Source: Myxococcales bacterium
GTDB taxonomy: Bacteria > Myxococcota > Myxococcia > Myxococcales > Myxococcaceae
Direction: 5' to 3'
Length of the DNA: 64,000 nt
NCBI GenBank assembly: GCA_020846875.1
Contig: JADLDB010000074.1
Coordinates: 62,001 to 126,000 of the forward strand
Under the pieces are notes generated by a model that searched no databases, was not told the origin of the DNA, and saw nothing but the letters and a program-made list of their open reading frames with translations. Each line of letters starts with the position of its first letter. Within the stretch, counting starts at the first letter, position 1. Below, piece by piece: positions 1-7,501 of the stretch. Both the position numbers and the translations under genes were made by a program.

Positions 1-660
1 GAGGTTGGCGAAGGTGAACGCCGCGAAGGCCCACGCCGCCAGGGACTGGGCCGCGATCGCGAAGCCGACCCACTCGAGGATCTCTCCCAGGTAGTTGGGG
101 GCGCTCACCCAGCGGAAGGCGCCCCGCGCCGGCACCTTGTAGCCCGTCTCTCCCGGCGCGCGCAGGGTGCGCAGCACGTGATCGGAGTGCACGTTGAGCC
201 CCATCGCGAAGAGGAAGAGCAGCGTGCCCAGGACGAAGGGGACATCCACCGGGCGCGACGCGAGGCTGCCGGCGTTCCCCGAGGCGTTCAGCACGTTGAA
301 GACCAGCGCCATCCCCACCGTGACGAAGGGCATCGGCTTGCCTTCCTTCGGCATGAGCGAGGTGAAGACGAAGGTGCGCTGCCCATAGTGGAGCAGCCAC
401 AGCGCGCCCAGCGCCACCACCATCGGCTCGCCGAAGTGCGGGTTGGCCAGCCAGACGGCGGCGAAGAGGAAGACGGACGGGGACTCCATCACCCCCCAGG
501 CCACCTTCGCGGACAAGGACGGCCCCCAGCCCTTCCGGGTGTGGCGGCCGTAGGGCGCGGGGATGACGAAGAGGAGCGGGAAGACGATCGCCCCGGCGGC
601 GAGCACCACCTTCGGCGCGATCAGGACGAGGGGCTCGATGAACGACCAGAACGACTGCAT
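1..660 (-). CDS. 3-oxo-5-alpha-steroid 4-dehydrogenase-like membrane protein (3' end outside window)
   Basis: The reading frame is open from an ATG at 660 to the window edge, giving 220 codons with no stop, so the C-terminus is missing. The visible protein is strongly hydrophobic, with about six membrane segments. Near its end it reads WVSAPNYLGEILEWVGFAI, which matches the C-terminal signature of the steroid 5-alpha-reductase / DUF1295 family (PN-Y-GE--EW). Such enzymes reduce a conjugated double bond in a sterol or polyprenyl-type lipid using NADPH at the membrane. It lies 36 bases downstream of the acyl-CoA dehydrogenase on the same strand and is probably co-transcribed with it. The substrate cannot be told; the isoprenylcysteine methyltransferase superfamily is the related alternative fold. 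Confidence 0.8.
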   Translation of the reverse strand, partial: MQSFWSFIEPLVLIAPKVVLAAGAIVFPLLFVIPAPYGRHTRKGWGPSLSAKVAWGVMESPSVFLFAAVWLANPHFGEPMVVALGALWLLHYGQRTFVFTSLMPKEGKPMPFVTVGMALVFNVLNASGNAGSLASRPVDVPFVLGTLLFLFAMGLNVHSDHVLRTLRAPGETGYKVPARGAFRWVSAPNYLGEILEWVGFAIAAQSLAAWAFAAFTFANL

Positions 661-696
661 CGACCCCTCTCCTTGGTCCCCTCCCCGCAGGGAGCC

Positions 697-2535
697 TCAA
701 CTGGCGAACGCAGCGTCGCTGATCTCGACCGGCGAGGCATCTTCGATCATCGCCAGCTTCGCCAAATGCTCGACATTGGGCAGCACGTTCCGCGCGAACC
801 ACTGCGCCGAGTAGCGCTTGCCCTCGTAGAAGGCGCGATCCGCGTGGCCCGCCGGCAGCTTCGAGAGCGCCGCCTCGGCCTTCACGCCCGCGTCCAGCAG
901 CAGCCACGCCACGGACAGCTGCGACATCATGGTCAGCACGCGGTTGCCGTTGAGGGGGACCAGCTCCACCTTGCCGCCCTGCGCCCAGCCCATCAGGCCC
1001 ATCGCCACCTGCATGAAGGCCTCGGCCGCGCCCGACAGCCGCTCCACGTCCTTGCCCAACACCGGGTGGGACTTGTTCGCCTCCACGAAGCCGTTGATGT
1101 CGCCGATGAAGGCGGTGAAGTTGGCGCCGCCGCTCTGGCCCAGCTTGCGGCCCACCAGATCCATGGACTGGATGTGGGTGGTGCCCTCGTAGATGGAGAA
1201 GATCTTCGAGTCGCGCGCGTACTGCTCCACCGGCCAGTCCTTGAGGAAGCCGGCGCCGCCGAAGATCTGGATCGCCTGGCCGCACAGCCGCCACGCCTCC
1301 TCCGACGCGTAGGCCTTCACCAGCGGCGTGAGCAGATCGACCTGGCCCTGGTGGTAGGCGGCCTGGTCGTCGTCGCGGCCGGCGAGCACGTGGTAGTGGT
1401 CGCGGTGCACCGCCAGCTTCACCACCAGCGCGCGAATGCCTTCCACGTGCGCCTTGAGCTCCAGCAGCATGCGCCGCACGTCCGGGTGCTCGAGGATCGC
1501 CACCCGCGGGACGCTGGGATCCTTCCACTGCTTGAAGGGCGCGCCCTGCTTGCGATCCTTCGCGTACTCCAGCGCGTTCAGGTAGGCGCTGGAGGTGACG
1601 GCCAGGCCCTGAATGCCCACGGCGATCCGCGCGCCGTTCATCATCCGGAACATCTGGGGCAGGCCCTGGTTCTCTGCGGCGCCGACAAGCTCGCCGTAGC
1701 ACTCGCCGCTCTCCCCGAAGTTCATCACGCAGGTGGCCGAGCCGTTGATCCCCATCTTGTGCTCGAGGGAGGCCACCTGGACGTCGTTGAGCTCGCCCAG
1801 CTTGCCGGACGCGTCCACCCGCACCCGCGGCACGATGAACAGGGACAGGCCCTTGGTGCCCGCCGGAGCGCCTTCCGCGCGCGCCAGCACCAGGTGGACG
1901 ATGTTCTCCGCCAGATCGTGATCGCCGCCGGAGATGAAGATCTTGGTGCCGCTCAGCTTGTAGCGCCCGTCGGCCTGCTTGACGGCCTTGGTCACCGCGC
2001 TGCCCACGTCGCTGCCGGCGTTGGGCTCGGTGAGGCACATGGTGCCGCCCCACTGGCCGGTGAACATGCGCTGGCAGAACAGCTTCTTCTGCGCCTCGGT
2101 GCCGAACTCGGCGATCACCTCCGCCGCGCCCCAGGCCAGGCCCGGGTACATGTTGAAGGCGGTGTTGGCGCCGCTGGTCAGCTCCTCGATCAACGCGTAC
2201 AGCGAATAGGGCCCACCCTGGCCGCCGAACTCCTTGCGCACGGCGATCTGCTTCACCCCCGCTTCGAAGAGCTGCTTCCACGCGTCGGCGAAGCCCTTGG
2301 GCGTCTTCACCCGCCCGTCCACCACCTTGCAGCCTTCGCGATCGCCTACGCTGTTGAGCGGCCCCAGCACCTCGCGCGCGATCCGGTACGTCTCCTCGAG
2401 GATCGCCTTCGCCGTCGCCTCGTCCCAGCCCTCGTAGCAGCCCTTTCCGGCGTACTCCGAGAAGCCGAACTGCTCGAACAACACGAAGCACAGCTCGCGA
2501 AGATCAGCCTTGTAGCGATTGATTCCGACGGACAT
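697..2535 (-). CDS. Acyl-CoA dehydrogenase, long C-terminal-extended type
   Basis: A 612-residue flavoprotein for the alpha,beta-dehydrogenation of acyl-CoA in beta-oxidation. The N-terminal helical domain is followed by the FAD-contacting strand motif MCLTEPNAGSDVG (about residues 166-178). The C-terminal motif IYEGTTHIQSMDL (448-460) carries the likely catalytic base Glu450. The roughly 110 residues after the core match the extra C-terminal domain of the DmdC/FadE5-like branch, which is why it is longer than the usual 380-400 residues. The ATG start at 2535 has a GGAG 9 bases upstream. An inverted repeat lies just upstream (2557-2579). The exact chain length or substrate is unknown. Confidence 0.93.
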   Translation of the reverse strand: MSVGINRYKADLRELCFVLFEQFGFSEYAGKGCYEGWDEATAKAILEETYRIAREVLGPLNSVGDREGCKVVDGRVKTPKGFADAWKQLFEAGVKQIAVRKEFGGQGGPYSLYALIEELTSGANTAFNMYPGLAWGAAEVIAEFGTEAQKKLFCQRMFTGQWGGTMCLTEPNAGSDVGSAVTKAVKQADGRYKLSGTKIFISGGDHDLAENIVHLVLARAEGAPAGTKGLSLFIVPRVRVDASGKLGELNDVQVASLEHKMGINGSATCVMNFGESGECYGELVGAAENQGLPQMFRMMNGARIAVGIQGLAVTSSAYLNALEYAKDRKQGAPFKQWKDPSVPRVAILEHPDVRRMLLELKAHVEGIRALVVKLAVHRDHYHVLAGRDDDQAAYHQGQVDLLTPLVKAYASEEAWRLCGQAIQIFGGAGFLKDWPVEQYARDSKIFSIYEGTTHIQSMDLVGRKLGQSGGANFTAFIGDINGFVEANKSHPVLGKDVERLSGAAEAFMQVAMGLMGWAQGGKVELVPLNGNRVLTMMSQLSVAWLLLDAGVKAEAALSKLPAGHADRAFYEGKRYSAQWFARNVLPNVEHLAKLAMIEDASPVEISDAAFAS

Positions 2536-2556
2536 GTCTCAAGACTCCGGCGCAGG

Positions 2557-2579
2557 GTGACGTGGTGGCCTAACGTCAC
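2557..2579. promoter_or_regulatory. Inverted repeat, candidate operator upstream of the acyl-CoA dehydrogenase
   Basis: GTGACGT at 2557-2563 and ACGTCAC at 2573-2579 form a perfect 7+7 inverted repeat with a 9-base spacer, 22 bases above the start codon at 2535. A TTGACT -35-like element (2628-2633, minus strand) with a weak -10-like CAGGAT (2604-2609) lies upstream, so the repeat would sit downstream of the promoter, as a repressor operator would. Arms of this kind are typical of TetR-family fatty-acid regulators. Binding is inferred only. Confidence 0.35.
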
Positions 2580-2673
2580 GGTTTCGTTCCCGTAACGCGG
2601 CGCATCCTGCGCTCGCCTTGATTCTGAAGTCAACGACCTTCGACGCAACGCGCCATGGCCGCTGGAAGCCCGG

Positions 2674-3408
2674 CTACTTCTTCTTTTTCTTCGCCGGCTT
2701 CGGTTTCTTCTTCACCGGCTTCGCCTTCTTCTTCACCGGCTTCGGCTTCTTCTTCGCCGGCATCGGCTTCTTCTTCACCGGCTTCGGCTTCTTCTTCACC
2801 GGCTTCGGCTTCTTCTTCGCGGCCTTCGGCTGCTTTCCGGGCTTCGTGGGGGGAGCCTTCGCGGCGGGCTTGCCCTTCGCGGCCGGGGGAGGCGAGGCGG
2901 GCGCGGCGAGGATCGACTCGCGCGGGACGTTGACGATCAGCGGCTGCTGGCCAGTGCGGAAGCGGTTCTCGTCTTCCACCGAGTAGAAGACCTTGAGCGT
3001 CACCGCGCCGCGCACCACCAATTCGCCTTTCTGGTTCTCGGCCCACACGTCGAGCTCGATGAAGTACCTGCCGTCCTGCCCGTGGCGATCGCTGACGCGG
3101 CCCTTGCACACCAGGGTGTCGCCCGGCCACAGCACGCGGATGAACTTCACGGTGAGGCGCTTGACCTGCGCGCCCCGGGCCCAGTCGGTGACGAGCTGGC
3201 CCAGAAAGCCCATGCCCAGCGAGGAGGGCGCCAGCACCGACGGCATGCCCAGGGCTCGCGCGGCCACCTCGTCCACGAAGACGGGGTTGAAGTCGCCCGT
3301 GGCGCCGGCGTAGCGCGCAAGCTGCACGCGATCGATGGGCGCCTTGGCCATGGCCGGCAATTCGTCGCCGACGCGGGTGTTCTCGAAGTAGAGCTTCCTC
3401 GGGGGCAT
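2674..3408 (-). CDS. MaoC-fold protein with Lys/Pro-rich C-terminal repeats
   Basis: A 244-residue protein. Residues 1-150 are a hot-dog MaoC-like domain of the (R)-hydratase/dehydratase type. The signature region reads GDFNPVFVDE, where the family normally has D-x4-H. Asp39 is present, but position 44 is Phe instead of the catalytic His. Residues about 195-244 are a basic tail of heptads close to VKKKPKP, encoded by 21-bp repeats. The ATG overlaps the stop of the upstream MaoC gene by one base, so the two are co-translated and probably form a heterodimer like HadAB. Because both members lack the His, activity as a hydratase is doubtful. The tail resembles histone-H1-like or granule-binding tails. 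Confidence 0.82.
   Translation of the reverse strand: MPPRKLYFENTRVGDELPAMAKAPIDRVQLARYAGATGDFNPVFVDEVAARALGMPSVLAPSSLGMGFLGQLVTDWARGAQVKRLTVKFIRVLWPGDTLVCKGRVSDRHGQDGRYFIELDVWAENQKGELVVRGAVTLKVFYSVEDENRFRTGQQPLIVNVPRESILAAPASPPPAAKGKPAAKAPPTKPGKQPKAAKKKPKPVKKKPKPVKKKPMPAKKKPKPVKKKAKPVKKKPKPAKKKKK
2689..2826 (-). repeat. 21-bp tandem repeat coding for KKKPKPV heptads
   Basis: About six imperfect 21-bp units (plus strand close to GGCTTCTTCTTCACC plus GGCTTC) run through the 3' end of the MaoC-like gene. They encode Lys-Lys-Lys-Pro-Lys-Pro-Val/Ala heptads. Small substitutions occur (one Met, one Ala), so the array is not freshly duplicated. Confidence 0.85.
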
Positions 3409-3851
3409 CAGTCCCTCCCTCCGCGGACCACGAAGGTGCGGCGCGAGCGGTAGACCACCTTGCCTTCTTGATCCCGGCCCTCGTCGTCCACCACCGCCAC
3501 CTCCACCTTGCCGGCGGGGCTGGGGCGCTCGGCGATCTCGCTCACCCGGGACGTCACCAGCAGCGAGTCCCCGGCGACGATCGGCCGCTCGTAGTCGATG
3601 GTCTGCTCGGCCAGCAGCAGGTTGCGGGTGGGCATCCCCAGCAGATCCTTCAGCTCGAGGCCCGCGGTGAAGGTGACCGGGAAGGCCGGCGGCACGGTGA
3701 CGGTGGAGAAGCCCGAGGCCCTCGCGTACTCGTGATCGAAGTACAGCGGGTTCACGTCGCCCAGCGCCTCGGCGAAGCGGCGAATGGCGCCCTTCTCGAC
3801 CTCGTGCAGCGTCGGCGGCGTCGTTCGTCCTACGGCGTTGCGATCGAGCAT
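3408..3851 (-). CDS. MaoC-like dehydratase, N-terminal-type subunit
   Basis: A 147-residue hot-dog-fold protein of the FAS1/MaoC N-terminal dehydratase type (PF13452-like). The substrate-loop region reads GDVNPLYFDHEYA. Asp32 is present and Tyr37 occupies the position of the catalytic His, as expected for the non-catalytic half of HadAB-type heterodimers. I chose the ATG at 3851 because the family alignment begins there; the frame stays open further upstream but that part looks non-coding. Its TGA overlaps the ATG of the second MaoC gene (ATGA, 3410-3407). A role in fatty-acid or polyketide-like acyl processing is likely. Confidence 0.85.
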   Translation of the reverse strand: MLDRNAVGRTTPPTLHEVEKGAIRRFAEALGDVNPLYFDHEYARASGFSTVTVPPAFPVTFTAGLELKDLLGMPTRNLLLAEQTIDYERPIVAGDSLLVTSRVSEIAERPSPAGKVEVAVVDDEGRDQEGKVVYRSRRTFVVRGGRD

Positions 3852-3919
3852 CTTTGGTTCGTCCCTTCTGTGCTGGCCTTCGAGAGTGCGGCCTTCTCTT
3901 CGTCTGGATCCGTTTCCCC

Positions 3920-4963
3920 TCACCGCCCGGCGGGCAGCTCCAGCACCGTCAACAGTCCTGCGTCGGCCGCGGCCAGCCGGGGCGCGGCGTGCACCACCAG
4001 GTTGGCGGTGGCGCGATCTCCGGGCAGCCCCCCGGGGATCGACAGCCGCACCTTCGGCTCCGCGTCCACCTCGACTTCGTCGCCCGCGCCGTCCACACCC
4101 ACCGCGAGCGTCAGCTCGAGGCGCACCCGCTCCTGTCCTTCGGCCAGCGCCACCGCGACCTGGTGGATCCCCGCCACCCGCCCCTTCTTCACCGGCCAGG
4201 CCCCGGAGGTGATGTCCTCCTCGGCGAACACCGGCGTCAGCTCCTCCTCGTAGTCGTCGCAGTCCAGGCCCAGCCCCAGCGCGCACAGGGCCGCCGACTC
4301 CACCAGCCCCAGGTGCCCCAGGCCCTCCTGATCGACGAGGCGGAAGAACTCCTCCTCGGTGAGGCCCGCGCCCACCTTCCGCTGCAGGGCCGGGCGCCGC
4401 TGCGCCGCGTCCACCATCCGCGTCACCTTCGCGTGCCGCACCGGGCCGCACACCTGCCCCAGCGTGGCCACCAGGCGATCCATCACGAAGCCCGGGTTGA
4501 TGCCCGTGCCCAGCAGCGCCGTGCCCGATCGCTCCGCCGCGCGCTCCAGCTTCTGCGCCAGCTTCGGGTGGTGAAACCAGGGGAAGGCCAGCTCTTCACA
4601 GGTGCTGACCACGTGCATCCCGTGCGACAGCGCCTCCAGCAACTGATCGGCGACCTGCTCGAGCCGCGAGCCGGTGGCGTGCAGGAGCACCACGCCCTTG
4701 CGCCGGCCCACCGCCTGGCTCAGCGTCGGCTGCACCTTGAAGGTGCCCGCGGGCAAGCCCAACACCTCGGTCAGCGTCCGGCCGGCCAGCGAAGGGCTTC
4801 GATCCACCGCGCCGATCACCTCCACCTCCTCCGACTGCAGCGCCGCGCGCGCGATCTCCTGCCCGATGAAGCCAAGGCCCATGACGATCACCGGGACCGG
4901 GCCTTCGGGCGCAGACTCCGCTTGTGGTGTCCGGGGTTTGGTCCCCCCGCCGCCGCTCGCCAT
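3920..4963 (-). CDS. Dihydrodipicolinate-reductase-like NAD(P)H oxidoreductase
   Basis: A 347-residue cytoplasmic enzyme. After a short polar leader, residues 24-37 form a Rossmann nucleotide-binding loop (VIVMGLGFIGQEIA). The motif LLGTGINPGFVMDRL in the middle is typical of the dihydrodipicolinate reductase / 2,4-diaminopentanoate dehydrogenase group rather than true DapB, which is about 250-270 residues. The C-terminal half would be the substrate domain of that longer group. It sits 68 bases upstream of the MaoC pair on the same strand. The substrate is unknown; an amino-acid-derived compound is a guess from the family. Confidence 0.75.
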   Translation of the reverse strand: MASGGGGTKPRTPQAESAPEGPVPVIVMGLGFIGQEIARAALQSEEVEVIGAVDRSPSLAGRTLTEVLGLPAGTFKVQPTLSQAVGRRKGVVLLHATGSRLEQVADQLLEALSHGMHVVSTCEELAFPWFHHPKLAQKLERAAERSGTALLGTGINPGFVMDRLVATLGQVCGPVRHAKVTRMVDAAQRRPALQRKVGAGLTEEEFFRLVDQEGLGHLGLVESAALCALGLGLDCDDYEEELTPVFAEEDITSGAWPVKKGRVAGIHQVAVALAEGQERVRLELTLAVGVDGAGDEVEVDAEPKVRLSIPGGLPGDRATANLVVHAAPRLAAADAGLLTVLELPAGR

Positions 4964-5055
4964 GGCGAGGGCGATGGTAGACGACGGCCCTTTGCCCCGC
5001 CTAGAAAATGCCTGAGGCCCTCCGAGGGAGGCCCCGCCAAAACCACACGCAAGCT

Positions 5056-5067
5056 TGTGAAATCACA
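5056..5067. promoter_or_regulatory. Short inverted repeat TGTGA-AA-TCACA in a divergent intergenic region
   Basis: TGTGA (5056-5060) and TCACA (5063-5067) face each other across two bases in the 199-bp region between the reductase gene (minus) and the HD-GYP regulator (plus). The arms are those of CRP/FNR-family sites, but the spacer is 2 rather than 6, so a classical CRP site is unlikely. It stands out as AT-rich in this GC-rich sequence. Confidence 0.25.
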
Positions 5068-5162
5068 GGCGCTTTCGCTCCGTCGCGATCGGTGGCCGCG
5101 AGCGGGCGTCGCGGCTACATTGCATCCCCTTCCCGGCAATTCCAACAAGGAGCGCGGCGCGC

Positions 5163-6263
5163 GTGGAACGTTTTCTGGTCGTCGATGACGACGAGCACAT
5201 CACCGAGGTGCTCACCAAGGTCCTCCGCAGCATGGGCTTTGAGGTGGTGGCGCACACCGATCCGCGCGAGGCGGTGAAGGAGAAGCGCTTCGACCTGGTG
5301 GTGACGGACTTCATGATGCCGAACCTCTCGGGCGTGGAGCTGCTGCGGCAGCTGGGGGCGGCCAACCCCGACGCGGTGCGGGTGCTGATCACCGCCGCCA
5401 ACGACTTCAAGGTGGCGATGGAGGCGGTGAACGACGGGCAGGTGTTCCGGATCCTCGCCAAGCCCTGGGGCCTGGCGGATCTGCGCGCGGCGATCGAGCA
5501 GTCGGTGACGTATTACCGGGTGCTGCAGGACAACAAGCGCCTCACCCGCGAATTGGCCAGCCGCAACGCGCAGCTCACGCAGCTCAACACGACGCTGGAG
5601 ACGCAGGTGATCGAGCGCACCAACGGCCTTCTGGAGGGCATGGTGCGGGCGCTGGACTACCGGGACACGGAGACGCAGTGGCACTCGTGGCGGGTGGCGA
5701 AGTTCACCCGGCGGATCGCCGTGGCCTGGGGCGGCTTCTCCCAGGAGACGCTCTTGTCCATCGAGCAGGGCGCGCTCTTGCACGACATCGGGAAGATCGG
5801 CGTGCGCGACGCGATCCTCTTGAAGCCCGGGCCGCTCACCCCCGAGGAGTGGGTAGAGATGAAGAAGCACCCCGAGCTCGGCTGGAGGATGCTGGCCAAC
5901 ATTCCGTACCTGCGCGCGGCGGCCGAAATCGTCTTCCAGCACCAGGAGCGCTGGGACGGCCGAGGCTACCCCCGGGCGCTCAAAGGCGAGGACATCGTGG
6001 TGGGCGCGCGGATGTTCTGCGTCGCGGACACCCTGGACGCGATCACCTCCGATCGCCCGTATCGCAAGGGCAGCCCCCTGGAGGTGGCGATCCGCGAGAT
6101 CTCCCGCCTCGGCGGCACGCAGTTCGATCCGAAGGCGGTGGAGGCCTTCCTCAGCGTGCCCCAGAGCGAGTGGCTGCGGATCCGCGCCGAGGTGGAGTCG
6201 CTGGAAGAGGCCGACCGGCGGCGCAGCTCCGGCGATCAGTTCCCCGCGGTGAGCCCGCAGTAA
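5163..6263 (+). CDS. Response regulator with HD-GYP c-di-GMP phosphodiesterase output
   Basis: 366 residues. Residues 1-115 form a receiver domain: acidic pocket DDD at 8-10, phospho-acceptor Asp49 in TDFMMP, switch Thr77 and Lys100. A coiled linker (about 120-155) leads to an HD-GYP domain with LLHDIGKIGV (His207-Asp208) and HQERWDGRGYP ending at 270. The usual HHE of the domain reads HQE here, with GYP intact. It should hydrolyse cyclic di-GMP in response to phosphorylation. It starts with GTG at 5163, 10 bases after AAGGAG (5147-5152). No partner kinase is adjacent, so it is an orphan regulator here. Confidence 0.93.
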   Translation: MERFLVVDDDEHITEVLTKVLRSMGFEVVAHTDPREAVKEKRFDLVVTDFMMPNLSGVELLRQLGAANPDAVRVLITAANDFKVAMEAVNDGQVFRILAKPWGLADLRAAIEQSVTYYRVLQDNKRLTRELASRNAQLTQLNTTLETQVIERTNGLLEGMVRALDYRDTETQWHSWRVAKFTRRIAVAWGGFSQETLLSIEQGALLHDIGKIGVRDAILLKPGPLTPEEWVEMKKHPELGWRMLANIPYLRAAAEIVFQHQERWDGRGYPRALKGEDIVVGARMFCVADTLDAITSDRPYRKGSPLEVAIREISRLGGTQFDPKAVEAFLSVPQSEWLRIRAEVESLEEADRRRSSGDQFPAVSPQ

Positions 6264-6375
6264 CGCGTCGCCTTCCGCCCGCCCGGCGCAAGCGTTGCGG
6301 CGGCGCCTCGAGCAGATCACCGAGACCACGGCAGGGTACGGATGATGCTTGGTCCGCGCGGGAAGGAGGCCTTCC

Positions 6376-7485
6376 ATGTCGCTCTGCGCCCGCTTCATCC
6401 CCGAGCCGTGGCTGCACCAGGTCGATCACGTCGCGGTGGCCGCCGATCCCCCGCGCGCCTGGGAGGCGATCCGCCGCCTCGATCTCTACCGCATCGGCTT
6501 CTTCAAGCCGCTCTTGAGCCTGCGGATCCTCCCTGAGCTCGTCCGCGCACGGCTGTCCGGCCGGCCCAGCCCCCTGGGGCCTCACGCCACGGTGGAAGAT
6601 CTCACCGCCGTGGGCAGCGGCTTTCACCTGCTTGAGGAGTCCTTTGGCCGGGGCTTCGTCGTCGGCGCGGTGGGCAAGTTCTGGGAGCCGTCGATCGACT
6701 TCCGCGAGGTGGACGCAGACGGCTTCACGCGCTTCGCCTCCCCCGGCTTCGGCAAGCTGGTGTGGGGCGTCGAGGTGGCGCCCAGGGAGGGCGGCGGCTC
6801 CTGGCTCACCGTCGATCTGCGGGTCACCACCACCGACGCACCTTCCCAGGCGCGCTTCCGCCCGTACTGGCGGCTGATCGGCCCCTTCAGCCATGCGATC
6901 CGCCGCGCGGCGCTGGCGCAGTTCCGAAAGGAGCTGGGCGGGCCGCGGGAAGAGCGGGTGCTGCCCGGCGACGAGCTGCTCTCCGGCGTGCGCTACGAGC
7001 GGACCCACCAGGCGATCCTCGAGGCCCCGCGCGAGGAGGTGTGGCCCTGGCTGGTGCAACTGGGCTGCCAGCGCGGCGGCTGGTACGCGATCGATCTGCT
7101 GGACAACGGCGGCAGCCCCAGCGCCACCACCATCGAGCCCCGCTGGCAGCAGCTCGCCTCCGGAGATCTGATCGCCGCGGTGCCCGACGGCAGCGGCGCC
7201 TTCGGCGTGCTGGAGCTCCAACGCCACCACGCGCTGGTGCTGGGATCCCCGTCGCTGCGCACCTCCGGCCCTCCCGCCCCGGGGCAGGAGCCGCCGTACC
7301 TGATGACCTGGGCCTTCGTGCTCGAGCCGGTGGGGGACGACGCCACGCTGCTGACGGTGCGCGTGCGGGCGGCGTACCAGCCGACGCTGGGCTTCATGCT
7401 ACGGCACGGGTGGAGCCTGCCCACGCACGAGCTGATGACCTGGCAGCAGCTCAAGCACCTCAAGGAGCGCGTCGAGGCGCCCTGA
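6376..7485 (+). CDS. SRPBCC-type lipid/ligand-binding protein, two tandem domains
   Basis: 369 residues from the ATG at 6376, which follows the strong ribosome site AAGGAGG (6363-6369). An in-frame ATG farther upstream has no such site. The protein looks like two START/Bet-v-1-like halves. The first runs from WLHQVDHVAVAADPPRAWEAI. The second begins at RTHQAILEAPREEVWPWLVQLG, a pattern typical of polyketide-cyclase/SRPBCC proteins. The second half contains GGWYAIDLLDNGG, common in DUF2867-like proteins of actinobacteria and myxobacteria. No signal peptide or catalytic motif is evident. Ligand and role are unknown. Confidence 0.7.
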   Translation: MSLCARFIPEPWLHQVDHVAVAADPPRAWEAIRRLDLYRIGFFKPLLSLRILPELVRARLSGRPSPLGPHATVEDLTAVGSGFHLLEESFGRGFVVGAVGKFWEPSIDFREVDADGFTRFASPGFGKLVWGVEVAPREGGGSWLTVDLRVTTTDAPSQARFRPYWRLIGPFSHAIRRAALAQFRKELGGPREERVLPGDELLSGVRYERTHQAILEAPREEVWPWLVQLGCQRGGWYAIDLLDNGGSPSATTIEPRWQQLASGDLIAAVPDGSGAFGVLELQRHHALVLGSPSLRTSGPPAPGQEPPYLMTWAFVLEPVGDDATLLTVRVRAAYQPTLGFMLRHGWSLPTHELMTWQQLKHLKERVEAP

Positions 7486-7501
7486 CGGCCTCGGGGTGTC
7501 C

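Noticed and set aside
178-2595. 805-codon plus-strand open frame covering the acyl-CoA dehydrogenase
   Set aside because: Arg/His/Ala-rich antisense shadow; no family motif, and the minus strand has a clear enzyme in the same place.
5015-5036. Imperfect GGCCTCC/GGAGGCC hairpin as a terminator or attenuator
   Set aside because: The loop would be only about two bases with mismatches and there is no T-run.
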